Position numbers and translations under genes: made by a program
The notes under the pieces: model-generated
The model's input: only the letters and a program-made list of their open reading frames with translations
Told to the model about the DNA's origin: nothing
Database searches by the model: none
NCBI RefSeq assembly: GCF_021173085.1
Contig: NZ_CP076413.1
Coordinates: 682,001 to 746,000 of the forward strand
DNA from: Ralstonia wenshanensis
Lineage (GTDB): Bacteria > Pseudomonadota > Gammaproteobacteria > Burkholderiales > Burkholderiaceae
DNA length: 64,000 bases
Reading direction: 5' to 3'
Part shown: piece after piece, positions 18,060-28,218 of the stretch
Position numbering within the stretch: the stretch's first letter is position 1
Layout of the letters: each line of letters opens with the position of its first letter

Positions 18060-21000
18060 ATGCGTCATCAATCTGCCGCCGAGCCCGCCCAGTCCCATCC
18101 TGTCTCGCTTGAGGCGATCGGGGCCCCTGCGGTTCGTCCGAAAGCTGCCGTGCCCGCGCGTGACCTCTCTGCGCTGGCGTGGGTCGCGCCCAACATGCGC
18201 GCTGCGCTGGACGATGCAGTGCGCGAGTTCGGCGAATACGCGGCCGAGGTCATCGCCAATCCGGAAGTCATCGGCGCGCGCGATACGACCTCGCTGCGTC
18301 TGGCTGGCCAGTATCTGCACCAGGCTGCCGGCGCGCTGCTGATCGTCGGCCTGCGTGGTGTCGACGTGTATTGCCAGGCCGCCAAGCGTCTGCTCGAAGC
18401 CGTTGATGCCGGCTCTGTAGCCGCCGATGTGCAGACGTTGGACGTGTTCTCGCGCGCGGTGCAGGCCCTGCAGGAATACGTGGCCGACCTGATGGCCGGC
18501 ATGGCTGAAGAGCCGCTGCGCCTGTTCCAACCGTATCAAGCCGTGCTCGCCCGTCTGGGCGAAGAGCGCATCCACCCGGCTGACCTGTGGGCTGATGAAC
18601 TGCGCCATCTCCCGGCGCTGCTGCTGCCCTCGCGCGATCTGCCAGGGCTGGCACGCCTGCGCCGCAAGTTCGAACTCGCGTTGCTGACCGCGCTGCGCGC
18701 ACCGGCATCCAACGCCGATGGTGCGCAGGTGGACCCGTCCGCCGCTGCTGCTGCCTATGCGCCGCTGGAAGAGCTGCTGCATGGCATTCGTGCGCTCGAG
18801 CGCGAGCCGCGCCGCACCGGAGATGATCTGCAGCGTGATCTGTGGCTCGTGCTTGCCCTGACCTTTGGCGCCTTGCGTGCCGGCCTGGTGCCGGCCGACA
18901 TGACCGCCAAGCGTTTGGCGGCACGCGTCAACCTGCTGCTGCGCCAGTACTCGCACAACAACGTCCACCTGCCGCAAGGCCTGCTGACCGACGCGCTTTA
19001 CCTGCTGGCCGGCATGGCCTACAGCAACGCGCCCGCAACGCCGGTGGGCGACGACACGCTCGGCCCGGATATCGTGGCCTGTGTTGAGGCCTTTGCGATT
19101 CCGCCCACGCACGCACCGGCTGGCGCACTGCATACGCGCCAGTATTACGCGCTGCTGCCGACGGACGCCAGTGACACGCTGCAACGCGTTGGCCGCTCGC
19201 TCGAAACGCTCAGTCAACAGCCCGCACCCGCTGCGGACGAACTCGATGCCGCGCTGCAGACGCTTGCGCTGCATGCCGATGCGCTCGGCCAACCGGCCCT
19301 GTCTGACCTGTCGAACCGACTGACCGAGGCTGCCGGGCAGGACGTTGCACCCACGCTGCAATTCCTCTCGCGCATGCTTGCACGCCCGTGGGCCGTTCAT
19401 GGTGAATCCGGCGACTTGCGCAGCGCGTGGTTTGCCGCCCGCTGCAGCGAACTGGCCGAACGCACCCGCGCCACACAAGACGGTCACGCCGTGCCGGCAC
19501 CCGCATGGCTCACGCTGCTGGCCGAAGAGGCCGCACAACGCCGCGTGCGCGCCGAGCAGGTTCGCGCACTGCAAACACTCCTGGCCTCTGCCGAAACGCA
19601 CCTCGACGCGTTCGAGCGTGAGGGCGAAGAAAGCGGCGGCCTGCAAGAAGCCACGCGCCTGTTTGGCGAAATGCAAAGTGCGTTTGCCGCGCTCGACGCC
19701 TATGAGGCTGTGCACGCCACCGAAGCTGCCCAATCGACCATCAACGCGTTGCAGGCCGCGGGCGACGGCGCAACTGCCGATCGCGAACGCTACCTGGCTG
19801 CGCTGGCTGCCAACGTCAGTGGCCTGCAGGCATTGCTCGACGCGCTGTCGGCCGGCACGGAACTGACCGGCGGCCAGGTCGACGAGATCGTCATTGAAGG
19901 CCAGCTGACGCCGACCGAGCGCGAAACCGCATGGCGCGAGTTCGCCTTCGATACCGAATCTGGAATGCTGGCCCGGCGCGAGCCGCAATCCGAAACGCTT
20001 GCCGGCGCGCACGTGGCCAATGCCGATGCCGCATCGCCGCTGCAATCGCTGCTCGATCGTCTGCTGGCCAAGCAACCGGTCGACCCGACCGACCCGCTGG
20101 CTGCCGAGTTGCGCACCGCGCTGCAGGAGGCGCGCGACGCCGCCGCCATCGACGACGATCCGGCTCGCCGCCGTCGCCTGGAAGAGGCGCTGGCCCAGTT
20201 CGATGCCTGGCAGGTCGGCAGTGCCGGCGCGCTTGAGCGCATGCAGGCTGCATTGGCGGCACCGGCTGCCGTGCCTGCCGCCGCAGCCGCGCCTGCAGCC
20301 GTGCGGGATACCCAATCCATCGATGCCGAGCTGCTCGACATCTTCCTGTCTGAGGCCGAAGAAGTGCTGGCCGGGGTGCGTGCCGACCTGCATGGCCTGC
20401 AGGCCGCTGCCGACATGGGCACGGGCGGTTTGGCTGCCGGCCCCGACCTGGACTTGCTTACGCAACTGCGCCGCGCGTTCCACACGCTCAAGGGCTCGGG
20501 CCGCATGGTTGGCCTCACGCGCTATGGCGAAGCTGCCTGGGCCATCGAGCAGGTGATGAACGTCTGGCTGGCCGAGAGCCGCGTGCCGACGCATGACCTG
20601 GCCGCGTTGCTCACGCGCGCCGAGTCGGAGCTGTCGACGTGGGCCGCCGCGATTGCGCAATCGCCGCAAGCCGATCACGCCATCGAACCGCTGGTCGCGG
20701 CCGCCGAGCGTGTGCGCCATGGCGGCCCGTTCGTGTGGCTGGAAGCCGTGCCTGAAGCGCAGGCCGCTCCCGAGCACGTTGAGCCGCAAACACCTGAAGC
20801 ACCGGCTGCGGAACCCACATTGCAGGACACCCACGCGGTGCAGCCGATGGAGTCGGCTGCACCGGATGCGCCTGTTGCAGAAGCCGAAGAAGCCGTCGCG
20901 CTCACGTGGGATGACGAACCCGCACTGCCCGAAGGCGACGCGCCAATGCCCGAGGCCATCGCAACGGCGGTCGAGCATGAGGCAGTCGAGCCGGTCGCAG

Positions 21001-24000
21001 GGCACGTCGACGAGTCCCATCAGGAAGCTGCCGCTGAACCGGTTGCCGCCGATGCCGACGCCAAGGTGATCCCGTTCCCGTTTGCGCAGACCGGCGAACC
21101 GGAGGAAGCCCCGCACGACGATGGCGTGAAGGAGATTGGTCCGGTCCGCATCAGCGTGGCGCTGTACAACGTCTACCTGCAGGAAGCCGACGATCTGATC
21201 CGCCGCCTGGGCGTGGATTTCTCGGAGTGGCGCCATGAAGGCCGCACGCCGCCGAGCGAGCTGGCACTGCGCGCCGCGCACACGCTGCAAGGCAGCTCCG
21301 CCGTGGTCGAACTGGAGCCCGTGCGCCAGTTGGCTGGTGCGCTGGAGCAAGTGCTGCTGAACCTGAATAGCCGACCGGTGGCGATGCATCCGGGCGACTT
21401 CCGCCTGCTCGATCAATCCATCGAGCGCATGCGCGGCATGCTGCATCAATTCGCCGCCAGCCTCTGGCCGGAAGCTGACGAGGCGATGCGCCGCAGCCTC
21501 GACGAACTGTGCGAGCGCCTGCTCGTGCGTCCGCGCTTGCCGCTGGAGCCGGCGCCCGCTGCCTTTACCGAAGCCGAGCAGGCCGAAAACGAAACCGCTG
21601 GACTGGCCGGCGAGCCCGCGTTCGAGCCAGCGGAAGCCACACCGACGTTCGTGCCGTCGCTGGTGCCCGTGCACGAGCCGACGGTTGCCGAGCCGGCCGT
21701 GGGTGAGCTGGTTCGCCAGGCACCGGCCGACGCGCTCGACCCGGCCCTGCTGGAAATCTTCCTGGAGGAAGCGCACGTTGCGCTGCCCGAGCTGGGCCAG
21801 CACCTGCGCGCGTGGGAAGCCGCGCCGCAGGACCGCAATGCCGCCGGCCTGCTGCTGCGTAACCTGCACACCGTCAAGGGCAGTGCCCGCATGGCCGGCG
21901 CCATGACGCTAGGTCAGGCCGCGCACGAAATGGAAAGCGCCATTGAAGGCGGCCTGCGCCAGAACCGCGTGGACGACGCGCTGTTCCGCAAGCTCTACGT
22001 CTGGTTTGACCGCATTCAGGCGCACGTCGATGCACTGGGCACGGGCAACCTGCTACCGCTCGATGCCGGCCTTGCCGACGCAGCCGATGCGCAGCAGACG
22101 GCCGCCGACGCGCAGGCATCGTCCTCCGCATCAATGCTGCCGGCGGTTGCGGTCTCGACGAGCGTGGATCTGACCGGCACGCGCAGCCCAGAAGCGGAAG
22201 CGCTGGAAGTGGCCGAACGCCAGCGCGCGATGGTGCGGGTGCAGGCGCGTGCGCTTGATTCGCTCATCAACGATGCGGGTGAAGTCGGTGCCGCGCGTGC
22301 GCGTCTGGAGTCGGAAGTCGATGCGCTCAAGACCTATCTGTCGGAACTGAACGACAACGTGGCGCGTTTGCGCTCGCAGGTGCGCGAGATCGAAATCCAG
22401 GCCGAAACGCAGATGGAGTCGCGCATTGCCGATGCCGCTGCCCACGACGAATCGTTCGATCCGCTGGAGTTCGACCGATTCACGCGCTTGCAGGAACTCA
22501 CGCGGATGATGGCCGAGTCCGTCAATGACGTGGCAACGGTGCAGCAGAACTTGTTCCGTGGTTTCGATCAGGCATCGCTCGATCTGGAAACGCAGGCGCG
22601 CCTCACGCGCGGCCTGCAGCGCAGCCTCATGCGTGCACGCATGGTGCAGTTCGATACCGTGGCCGACCGTCTGTATCGCGTGGCCCGTCAGGCCGCGTCG
22701 GAAACCGGCAAGGAAGTCCGCCTGTTCATCAAGGGCGGTACGGTGGAACTGGACCGCAGCGTGCTGGATCGCATGGGCGGCCCGCTGGAACACATGATCC
22801 GCAACGCCGTCGCACATGGCATTGAATCCGCCGACGAGCGCCGCGCCAAGGGCAAGAATCCCGCTGGCGAACTGACGCTTGAAGTGCAGCAGGAAGGCAA
22901 CGAAGTCGTGCTGCATTTCGTCGACGATGGTGCTGGGCTGAACCTCGACCGCATTCGCGCCCGCGCACTGGAGCGCCAGCTTCTGGCGCCCGACGAGGAG
23001 GCCAGCGACGCGCGCCTCACCGAGATGATCTTCACGCCGGGCTTCTCCACGGCGGACCAGGTGTCCGAGCTGGCCGGCCGTGGCGTCGGCATGGACGTGG
23101 TGCGTGCCGAAACCGTCGCCCTGGGCGGCCGGATCTCGTTGCAGACCACGCCGGAAGTCGGCACGCGTTTCACCATCCACCTGCCGCTGACCACTGCCAT
23201 TACGCAGGTGCTGCTGGTGCGTGTGAGCGAGCGCGTGTATGCGATTCCGTCGGGCATGATCGACCACGTGCAGCAACTGCGTCCGCAGGCGCTGGCCGAG
23301 GCGTACAACGCAGCTGCATTGCAATTGCCGACCGGCCCCGTGCCGTTCCACTACTTTGGCGCGCTGCTCGAAGAAGCGAAGTCCGTCACGGGCGGGCGCA
23401 AGTACTCGCCGGCCGTGGTGGTGCGAAACGGTGCCGAGCGCGCCGCCGTGCACGTCGACGAAGTGATCGGCAACCGCGAAGTGGTGGTCAAGCACATCGG
23501 CCCGCACCTTGCGCGTCTGGAGGGTATTGCCGGTGCGACCACGCTGGGCGACGGCGAGATCGTGCTGATCTACAACCCCGTGGTGCTCACGCAGCGCTTC
23601 GAGCGCGAAGCCGCTGTGCGTGGCCTGTCCGATCAGGAAGCGACGGGCGCCGTGGCCGAGCTGCACCGCGACGGCAGCACCGACGCAGTGCCCGGCTTGG
23701 CCACACAGCCAATCGTCATGGTGGTCGACGATTCGCTCACGGTGCGCAAGGTCACGCAGCGTCTGCTCACGCGCTCCGGCTACCAGGCCGTGCTCGCGCG
23801 CGACGGTGTGGACGCGCTGCGCCAGTTGCAGGAGGTCACGCCCGACGCGATGCTCGTCGACATCGAAATGCCGCACATGGACGGCTTCGACCTTACGCGC
23901 AACGTGCGTGCGGACGAACGTATCGGCGCCACGCCGATCATCATGATCACCTCGCGTACTGCGGACAAACATCGCCGCTACGCCGCGGAGATCGGTGTGA

Positions 24001-24095
24001 ACGTCTACCTCGGCAAGCCGTACAACGAAGAGGAATTGCTCCGGCATCTGCGCAACCTCATCGGCGAGCGTGCGCCGGCGGCCAACGCAGGCTGA
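18060..24095 (+). CDS. pilL: Pil-Chp hybrid histidine kinase ChpA/PilL
   Basis: 2011 residues from the ATG at 18060 (GGAAG upstream). An N-terminal FimL-like, degenerate Hpt region includes LHQAAGAL (His87). Three clear Hpt modules follow, with phosphoacceptor His808 (HTLKGSGRM), His1074 (HTLQGSSAV, Lys of the motif replaced by Gln) and His1270 (HTVKGSARM). Acidic Pro/Ala/Glu-rich linkers separate them. The CheA dimerisation helix, HATPase (N box around Asn1582, then VDDGAGLN and GRGVGMDVV), a CheW-like domain (about 1715-1850) and a C-terminal receiver with Asp1934 complete it. It phosphorylates PilG and PilH to control type IV pili. It is last in the operon and followed by a terminator. Confidence 0.95.
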   Translation: MRHQSAAEPAQSHPVSLEAIGAPAVRPKAAVPARDLSALAWVAPNMRAALDDAVREFGEYAAEVIANPEVIGARDTTSLRLAGQYLHQAAGALLIVGLRGVDVYCQAAKRLLEAVDAGSVAADVQTLDVFSRAVQALQEYVADLMAGMAEEPLRLFQPYQAVLARLGEERIHPADLWADELRHLPALLLPSRDLPGLARLRRKFELALLTALRAPASNADGAQVDPSAAAAAYAPLEELLHGIRALEREPRRTGDDLQRDLWLVLALTFGALRAGLVPADMTAKRLAARVNLLLRQYSHNNVHLPQGLLTDALYLLAGMAYSNAPATPVGDDTLGPDIVACVEAFAIPPTHAPAGALHTRQYYALLPTDASDTLQRVGRSLETLSQQPAPAADELDAALQTLALHADALGQPALSDLSNRLTEAAGQDVAPTLQFLSRMLARPWAVHGESGDLRSAWFAARCSELAERTRATQDGHAVPAPAWLTLLAEEAAQRRVRAEQVRALQTLLASAETHLDAFEREGEESGGLQEATRLFGEMQSAFAALDAYEAVHATEAAQSTINALQAAGDGATADRERYLAALAANVSGLQALLDALSAGTELTGGQVDEIVIEGQLTPTERETAWREFAFDTESGMLARREPQSETLAGAHVANADAASPLQSLLDRLLAKQPVDPTDPLAAELRTALQEARDAAAIDDDPARRRRLEEALAQFDAWQVGSAGALERMQAALAAPAAVPAAAAAPAAVRDTQSIDAELLDIFLSEAEEVLAGVRADLHGLQAAADMGTGGLAAGPDLDLLTQLRRAFHTLKGSGRMVGLTRYGEAAWAIEQVMNVWLAESRVPTHDLAALLTRAESELSTWAAAIAQSPQADHAIEPLVAAAERVRHGGPFVWLEAVPEAQAAPEHVEPQTPEAPAAEPTLQDTHAVQPMESAAPDAPVAEAEEAVALTWDDEPALPEGDAPMPEAIATAVEHEAVEPVAGHVDESHQEAAAEPVAADADAKVIPFPFAQTGEPEEAPHDDGVKEIGPVRISVALYNVYLQEADDLIRRLGVDFSEWRHEGRTPPSELALRAAHTLQGSSAVVELEPVRQLAGALEQVLLNLNSRPVAMHPGDFRLLDQSIERMRGMLHQFAASLWPEADEAMRRSLDELCERLLVRPRLPLEPAPAAFTEAEQAENETAGLAGEPAFEPAEATPTFVPSLVPVHEPTVAEPAVGELVRQAPADALDPALLEIFLEEAHVALPELGQHLRAWEAAPQDRNAAGLLLRNLHTVKGSARMAGAMTLGQAAHEMESAIEGGLRQNRVDDALFRKLYVWFDRIQAHVDALGTGNLLPLDAGLADAADAQQTAADAQASSSASMLPAVAVSTSVDLTGTRSPEAEALEVAERQRAMVRVQARALDSLINDAGEVGAARARLESEVDALKTYLSELNDNVARLRSQVREIEIQAETQMESRIADAAAHDESFDPLEFDRFTRLQELTRMMAESVNDVATVQQNLFRGFDQASLDLETQARLTRGLQRSLMRARMVQFDTVADRLYRVARQAASETGKEVRLFIKGGTVELDRSVLDRMGGPLEHMIRNAVAHGIESADERRAKGKNPAGELTLEVQQEGNEVVLHFVDDGAGLNLDRIRARALERQLLAPDEEASDARLTEMIFTPGFSTADQVSELAGRGVGMDVVRAETVALGGRISLQTTPEVGTRFTIHLPLTTAITQVLLVRVSERVYAIPSGMIDHVQQLRPQALAEAYNAAALQLPTGPVPFHYFGALLEEAKSVTGGRKYSPAVVVRNGAERAAVHVDEVIGNREVVVKHIGPHLARLEGIAGATTLGDGEIVLIYNPVVLTQRFEREAAVRGLSDQEATGAVAELHRDGSTDAVPGLATQPIVMVVDDSLTVRKVTQRLLTRSGYQAVLARDGVDALRQLQEVTPDAMLVDIEMPHMDGFDLTRNVRADERIGATPIIMITSRTADKHRRYAAEIGVNVYLGKPYNEEELLRHLRNLIGERAPAANAG

Positions 24096-24114
24096 CGCGC
24101 ATCGCAGAAACAAT

Positions 24115-24141
24115 AACGGGCCGGTAGAACACCGGCCCGTT
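24115..24141. terminator. Bidirectional terminator between chpA and phrB
   Basis: AACGGGCCGGT (24115-24125) pairs perfectly with ACCGGCCCGTT (24131-24141) across a five-base loop. It sits between the convergent stops of chpA and the photolyase gene; a short T-rich stretch follows on the plus strand. Confidence 0.85.
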
Positions 24142-24162
24142 GTCTTTGGTGCGTGGCGATCT

Positions 24163-25719
24163 TCAATCGCCTTCGCCGTCTTTGCTCAGCGCCGCCGCCT
24201 CGGCACCGGATGTGCGATGCGCCTTGGTGACGGCATAGCGGTCGAGCGTCGCTGCGCGCGCGGCGGCATGATCGACGATCGGCAAGGGATACGTCTCGCC
24301 CAACGCAACGCCCGCGTCCCTCAGCACATTGGCGGGTGCCGTCCATGGCGCGTGGATGTACTTGTCAGGCAGCTTTGCCAGCTGCGGCAGGTACTTGCGG
24401 ATGAAGCGGCCCTGCGGGTCGAACTTCTCCGATTGCGTGACGGGGTTGAAGATGCGGAACCACGGTTGTGCGTCACACCCGCTGGAGGCCGCCCATTGCC
24501 AGCCGCCGTTGTTGGCGGAGAAGTCGAAATCGTTGAGCACGTCGGCAAAATACTGCTCGCCGCGTCGCCAATTGATGCCAAGGTCTTTGATGAGAAAGCT
24601 CGCCGCCACCATGCGCAGGCGGTTGTGCATGTAGCCGCTCTGGAAGATTTGCAGCATGGCGGCGTCCACCAGCGGGTAACCGGTGCGCGCGGCCTTCCAG
24701 GCTTCGAAGCGCGCGTCGCCGGTGTCGCCGTCTACCCAGCGGATGCGATCGAATTCCGGGTGGAATGCGGCGCCGTCGGCCAAGTCCGGCCGGTGGTGCA
24801 GGATCATGAAATAGAAGTCGCGCCAGACCAGTTCCGACAGCCACGTCGCCGCCCCTCGGCTGCCGCGCAGCATGGCGGCGTGGGCACGCGCTGCCAGCGT
24901 GCGGATCGATACGGTGCCAAAGCGCAGATGCGTTGACAGATAGCTTGGGCCGCGCACGGCCGGAAAGTCGCGGCGCGCATGGTAGTCGTCCATGCGCTCC
25001 TCAAACTCGTCGAGCAAAGCCTGGCCGCCCGACATGCCGGTGGGCAGGGCAATCTCCGACAAATTGGTGGGCGCAAAGCCCATCGCTTCCAGCGCAGGCG
25101 TGGCGTACGCAAGCGCCTGCGGCGGCTTGGCCAGCGCACCGAAGTACGGCTCTGTCGGATACGCGCGCAAGTCGAACGGCGTCAGCGCGGCCAACCACGC
25201 GTTCTTGTAAGGCGTGAAAACGCCGTACGGTTTGCCTTGTCCGTTCAGGATTTCGTCGCGCTCGAAGATCACCTGATCCTTGAAGTCGAACCAGGCGCAC
25301 GGCTGCTGGGCTAGCACTTTGCGCACGGCTTCATCGCGGGCCTGCGCGGAAGGCTCTTCATCGTGGTTAGCGAAGACGGCTTCGATGTTCAGCTCGCGCG
25401 CGATCTCGGGAATCGCCTGGCGGGGGTGGTCATGCACGACGATGAGGTCGCCGCCGGCCTCGCGCAAGGCGCTGCGCAGTTCCTCAATGGACGCGCGGAT
25501 GAACTCGATACGGCGGTCGGCCTTGAGCCCCCGCGCAAGCAGCGCGTCGAGGATGTCGCGGTCGAATACGAACACGCAATAGACTTCGCGGCAGTGGCGC
25601 AAGGCATAATGCAGCGCCGCGTGGTCGAAGTGCCGCAGATCGCGCCGGAACCACACCAGACCGCGCTGGAAGTGTGCTCCGATGTTGTACGGCTGGCGGC
25701 TTGGGGCGGTGGAGGGCAT
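24163..25719 (-). CDS. phrB: Deoxyribodipyrimidine photolyase
   Basis: 518 residues. The N-terminal antenna-binding domain opens with GLVWFRRDLRHFDHAAL. The FAD-binding C-terminal domain shows TRYPLVDAAM-type sequence (RTGYPLVDAAMLQIFQ), MHNRLRMVAASFLIKDL, then DFDFSANNGGWQWAASSGCD and WFRIFNPVTQSEKFDP. These are signatures of class I cyclobutane pyrimidine dimer photolyases, which split UV-made dimers with light. Length is slightly above E. coli PhrB (472), due to the N-terminal extension and inserts. It is divergent from the pseudouridine synthase gene and stands alone. Confidence 0.95.
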   Translation of the reverse strand: MPSTAPSRQPYNIGAHFQRGLVWFRRDLRHFDHAALHYALRHCREVYCVFVFDRDILDALLARGLKADRRIEFIRASIEELRSALREAGGDLIVVHDHPRQAIPEIARELNIEAVFANHDEEPSAQARDEAVRKVLAQQPCAWFDFKDQVIFERDEILNGQGKPYGVFTPYKNAWLAALTPFDLRAYPTEPYFGALAKPPQALAYATPALEAMGFAPTNLSEIALPTGMSGGQALLDEFEERMDDYHARRDFPAVRGPSYLSTHLRFGTVSIRTLAARAHAAMLRGSRGAATWLSELVWRDFYFMILHHRPDLADGAAFHPEFDRIRWVDGDTGDARFEAWKAARTGYPLVDAAMLQIFQSGYMHNRLRMVAASFLIKDLGINWRRGEQYFADVLNDFDFSANNGGWQWAASSGCDAQPWFRIFNPVTQSEKFDPQGRFIRKYLPQLAKLPDKYIHAPWTAPANVLRDAGVALGETYPLPIVDHAAARAATLDRYAVTKAHRTSGAEAAALSKDGEGD

Positions 25720-25798
25720 CGGCTGGAATCGGTTGCTCTTTTGACCGGCCGAGCGTATCGCAAAAATCGCCCCTTTTTGTCTTGTTCACGTTGTTGTC

Positions 25799-26545
25799 AT
25801 GGCTGATTCTTCTCGTCTTCCGCTGTATCGCATCCTGCAATCCCAGGGCTTCGGCACGCGCCGCTATTGCAAGGACCTCGTGCTCGCGGGGTTGGTATTC
25901 ATCAACGGCGTCGAGATGGAAAGCCCTGATGCGCTCGTGGATACCGCTGGCTTGGTGCTGGATGTCGACGGCGAGCGCTGGGCATACCATGCCCGCGCCT
26001 ATTTGATGCTCAACAAGCCCGCCGGCGTGGAGTGCTCGCAAAAGCCGAAACACTATCCGAGCGTGTACACGCTGCTGCCGCTGCCGCTGCGCGAGCGCGC
26101 TGTGCAATGCGTCGGGCGGCTTGACCAGGACACCACGGGCCTGCTGCTGCTCACCGACGACGGCCAGTTCGTTCACACCATCACGAGCCCGCGCCACCAG
26201 GTGCCCAAGGTGTACGAGATCACCACCGCCGAGCCCGTAGCCGATGCACAGATCGCCCAGTTGTGCGCCGGCGTGCTGCTGGCTGACGAGAATGAAAACG
26301 TTGCCGCCGCCTGGGCGGAGCGTGTCGATACGCACCACCTGCGCATGGCGCTCACGCAAGGCAAATACCACCAAGTGAAACGCATGGTGGCGGCCGCCGG
26401 TAACCACGTGGCCGGATTGCACCGCAGCGCCATCGGCGGGTTGTCGCTGGGCGATCTGGCACCAGGTGAATGGCGCTGGCTGGAAGCCGCAGATCTGGAG
26501 GCGCTGAACACCACGCCGCCGCACGCAGGCGCGGCGAGTGCCTAA
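25799..26545 (+). CDS. rsuA: 16S rRNA pseudouridine synthase, RsuA family
   Basis: 248 residues. An S4-type RNA-binding domain (LYRILQSQGFGTRRYCKDLV, residues 9-60) precedes the catalytic domain. The catalytic Asp109 lies in CVGRLDQDTTGLLLLTDDG, and MLNKPAGVECS and KYHQVKRMVAAAGNHV are also typical. RsuA makes pseudouridine 516 in 16S rRNA. The family also contains RluB/E/F enzymes with other targets, so the exact site is inferred. It is divergent from phrB with 79 bases between them. Confidence 0.88.
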   Translation: MADSSRLPLYRILQSQGFGTRRYCKDLVLAGLVFINGVEMESPDALVDTAGLVLDVDGERWAYHARAYLMLNKPAGVECSQKPKHYPSVYTLLPLPLRERAVQCVGRLDQDTTGLLLLTDDGQFVHTITSPRHQVPKVYEITTAEPVADAQIAQLCAGVLLADENENVAAAWAERVDTHHLRMALTQGKYHQVKRMVAAAGNHVAGLHRSAIGGLSLGDLAPGEWRWLEAADLEALNTTPPHAGAASA

Positions 26546-26641
26546 AGCGCCACAATGCGCACACGCAAAAAACCTTGCGCCGAGGGCCGATTCCTCCAAA
26601 TGAGAGGGGCGGCGGCCGGGGGCTTTTGGTAAACTCCTCCC

Positions 26642-27214
26642 ATGGCCTCGCCTGACGCACTTATCAATCTCACGAATCAGTTCCTGATCGCTATGCCCGG
26701 CATGGCGGATTCCACGTTTTCGGGCGCGGTCGTGTACATGTGCGAGCACAACGAGCGCGGTGCGCTCGGGCTCGTGATCAACCGCCCCATCGACATCGAC
26801 CTGGCGACGCTGTTCGACAAGATCGATCTCAAGCTCGAAATCCATCCCCTCGCAGAGCAATCCGTGTATTACGGCGGCCCGGTGCAGACCGAGCGCGGCT
26901 TCGTGCTGCACGACGCCACGGGCGCGTATTCGTCGTCGCTGGCGGTGCCGGGCGGGCTGGAAATGACCACCTCCAAGGATGTCCTCGAAGCCGTCGCCCA
27001 AGGTGCCGGCCCGCACCGGTTCATCCTCACCCTCGGGTATGCCGGCTGGAGCGCCGGTCAACTGGAAGACGAAATCAGCCGCAACGGCTGGCTGACCGTC
27101 CAGGCCGATCCCGAGATCATCTTCAACGTGCCTGCCGAAGAGCGGTTTGCCGCGGCGCTGAACCTGCTCGGTATCAACCCCGCCATGCTGTCGGGCGAGG
27201 CCGGGCATGCCTGA
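26642..27214 (+). CDS. YqgE/AlgH family protein (UPF0301)
   Basis: 190 residues with the family's marks: [20 protein letters not shown] at the start, [34 protein letters not shown] and [14 protein letters not shown]. The family fold is known but its biochemical role is not. No Shine-Dalgarno is visible before the ATG; instead TAAACT ends seven bases upstream, so a leaderless transcript is conceivable, though no -35 box supports it. The stop overlaps the start of yqgF by eight bases. It opens the operon that runs through ruvX/yqgF, pyrR, pyrB and pyrC', an order conserved in many proteobacteria. Confidence 0.93.
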   Translation: MASPDALINLTNQFLIAMPGMADSTFSGAVVYMCEHNERGALGLVINRPIDIDLATLFDKIDLKLEIHPLAEQSVYYGGPVQTERGFVLHDATGAYSSSLAVPGGLEMTTSKDVLEAVAQGAGPHRFILTLGYAGWSAGQLEDEISRNGWLTVQADPEIIFNVPAEERFAAALNLLGINPAMLSGEAGHA

Positions 27215-27638
27215 GCCGGCGCGTCCGGCCACCCCTTCCGTGCCCGCAGAGGGCACCTTGCTGGCATTCGATTACGGCGAAAAACGCATCGGCGTGGCGC
27301 TGGGTAATTCCATCACGCGCTCTGCACGGGCGCTGGAAACCATTCCGAACCGCTCGACCGATTTCCGGTTCGCACAGATCAGCCGGCTGGTAGGCGAATG
27401 GCAGCCGGTTGGCTTTGTGGTCGGCATGCCTGTTCACCCCGACGGTGAAGAGCAGCCGATGATCAAGCTTGCCAAGCGCTTCGGCAATCAATTGCACGGC
27501 CGCTATGGCCTGCCGGTTACCTGGGTGGACGAGCGTTATTCGTCGATCGCCGCGCAGGACGCCGGTGCCTCCGACGATGTGCTCGACGCAGAAGCCGCGC
27601 GCATCATCCTCCAACAGTTTTTCGACGAACACGCATGA
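27207..27638 (+). CDS. yqgF: YqgF/RuvX family putative Holliday junction resolvase / pre-16S rRNA nuclease
   Basis: 143 residues. An RNase H-like fold is shown by [16 protein letters not shown] with the first catalytic Asp22, [10 protein letters not shown], and DERYSS followed by the C-terminal [14 protein letters not shown]. In E. coli YqgF trims the 5' end of 16S rRNA precursor; the resolvase name comes from structural similarity to RuvC. The start overlaps yqgE, and its stop overlaps pyrR by four bases (ATGA). Confidence 0.93.
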   Translation: MPEPARPATPSVPAEGTLLAFDYGEKRIGVALGNSITRSARALETIPNRSTDFRFAQISRLVGEWQPVGFVVGMPVHPDGEEQPMIKLAKRFGNQLHGRYGLPVTWVDERYSSIAAQDAGASDDVLDAEAARIILQQFFDEHA

Positions 27639-28153
27639 CATCGCAACAGATCGATGCCGAGGCGCTGTACCAGAGCCTCGTTGCACAACTGCGCACGCGG
27701 CTGGCAGACGGCCATACCTGGTCGGTGGCCGGCATTGTCAGCGGCGGCGCCTGGATCGCCAAGCGGCTGGCGCATGACCTTGGCCTGCCGGAATACGGCG
27801 TCGTCAACGTGGCCATGCACCGCGACGACTACGCCAAGAAGGGCCTGCACGCCAAGGCGCAGCCGACCACGCTGCCGTTCGACGTGAACGAGCGCCGCAT
27901 CCTGCTGGTGGACGACGTGCTGGCCAGCGGCCGCACCATCCGCGCGGCCATCAACGAGCTGTTCGACTACGGCCGGCCGGCGGCGGTCGAGTTGGCCGTG
28001 CTGGTCGATCGCGGTGAGCGCCAACTGCCCGTTGCCCCCGATTACATCGGTGAACGCATCACGCTGCCGCCCAACGAATCGCTCGTGCTGAGCGAAACCG
28101 GCGAGGGCGCTTCCGCCCGCTTCACCTTCACGCGCGAGCCCAAGGGCGCTTGA
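27635..28153 (+). CDS. pyrR: PyrR bifunctional regulator / uracil phosphoribosyltransferase
   Basis: 172 residues. The PRPP-binding loop reads [20 protein letters not shown] (about 88-107), and [10 protein letters not shown] and [10 protein letters not shown] are consistent with PyrR. In Gram-positives it binds pyr mRNA to cause attenuation; in proteobacteria its regulatory role is less clear. It sits directly ahead of pyrB. I see no attenuator-like leader in the 65 bases between them. Confidence 0.93.
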   Translation: MTSQQIDAEALYQSLVAQLRTRLADGHTWSVAGIVSGGAWIAKRLAHDLGLPEYGVVNVAMHRDDYAKKGLHAKAQPTTLPFDVNERRILLVDDVLASGRTIRAAINELFDYGRPAAVELAVLVDRGERQLPVAPDYIGERITLPPNESLVLSETGEGASARFTFTREPKGA

Positions 28154-28218
28154 GTTCGCGCCCCGCACCGCACCCGCTTTGACCAGACCTGTACTGACCT
28201 CGTCGCCCTTCGTTTCTC

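Noticed and set aside
17976-21869. Antisense open frame of 1297 codons opposite chpA
   Set aside because: It mirrors the strongly biased GC codon use of chpA, has repetitive Arg/Gly/Leu/His content and matches no domain; chpA is unequivocal.
22131-24113. Antisense open frame of 660 codons opposite the chpA kinase end
   Set aside because: Shadow of the HATPase/receiver coding region; rich in His, Arg and Val with no family signature.
25484-27256. Minus-strand frame of 590 codons across rsuA and yqgE
   Set aside because: It overlaps three well-supported plus-strand genes and carries no recognisable motif.
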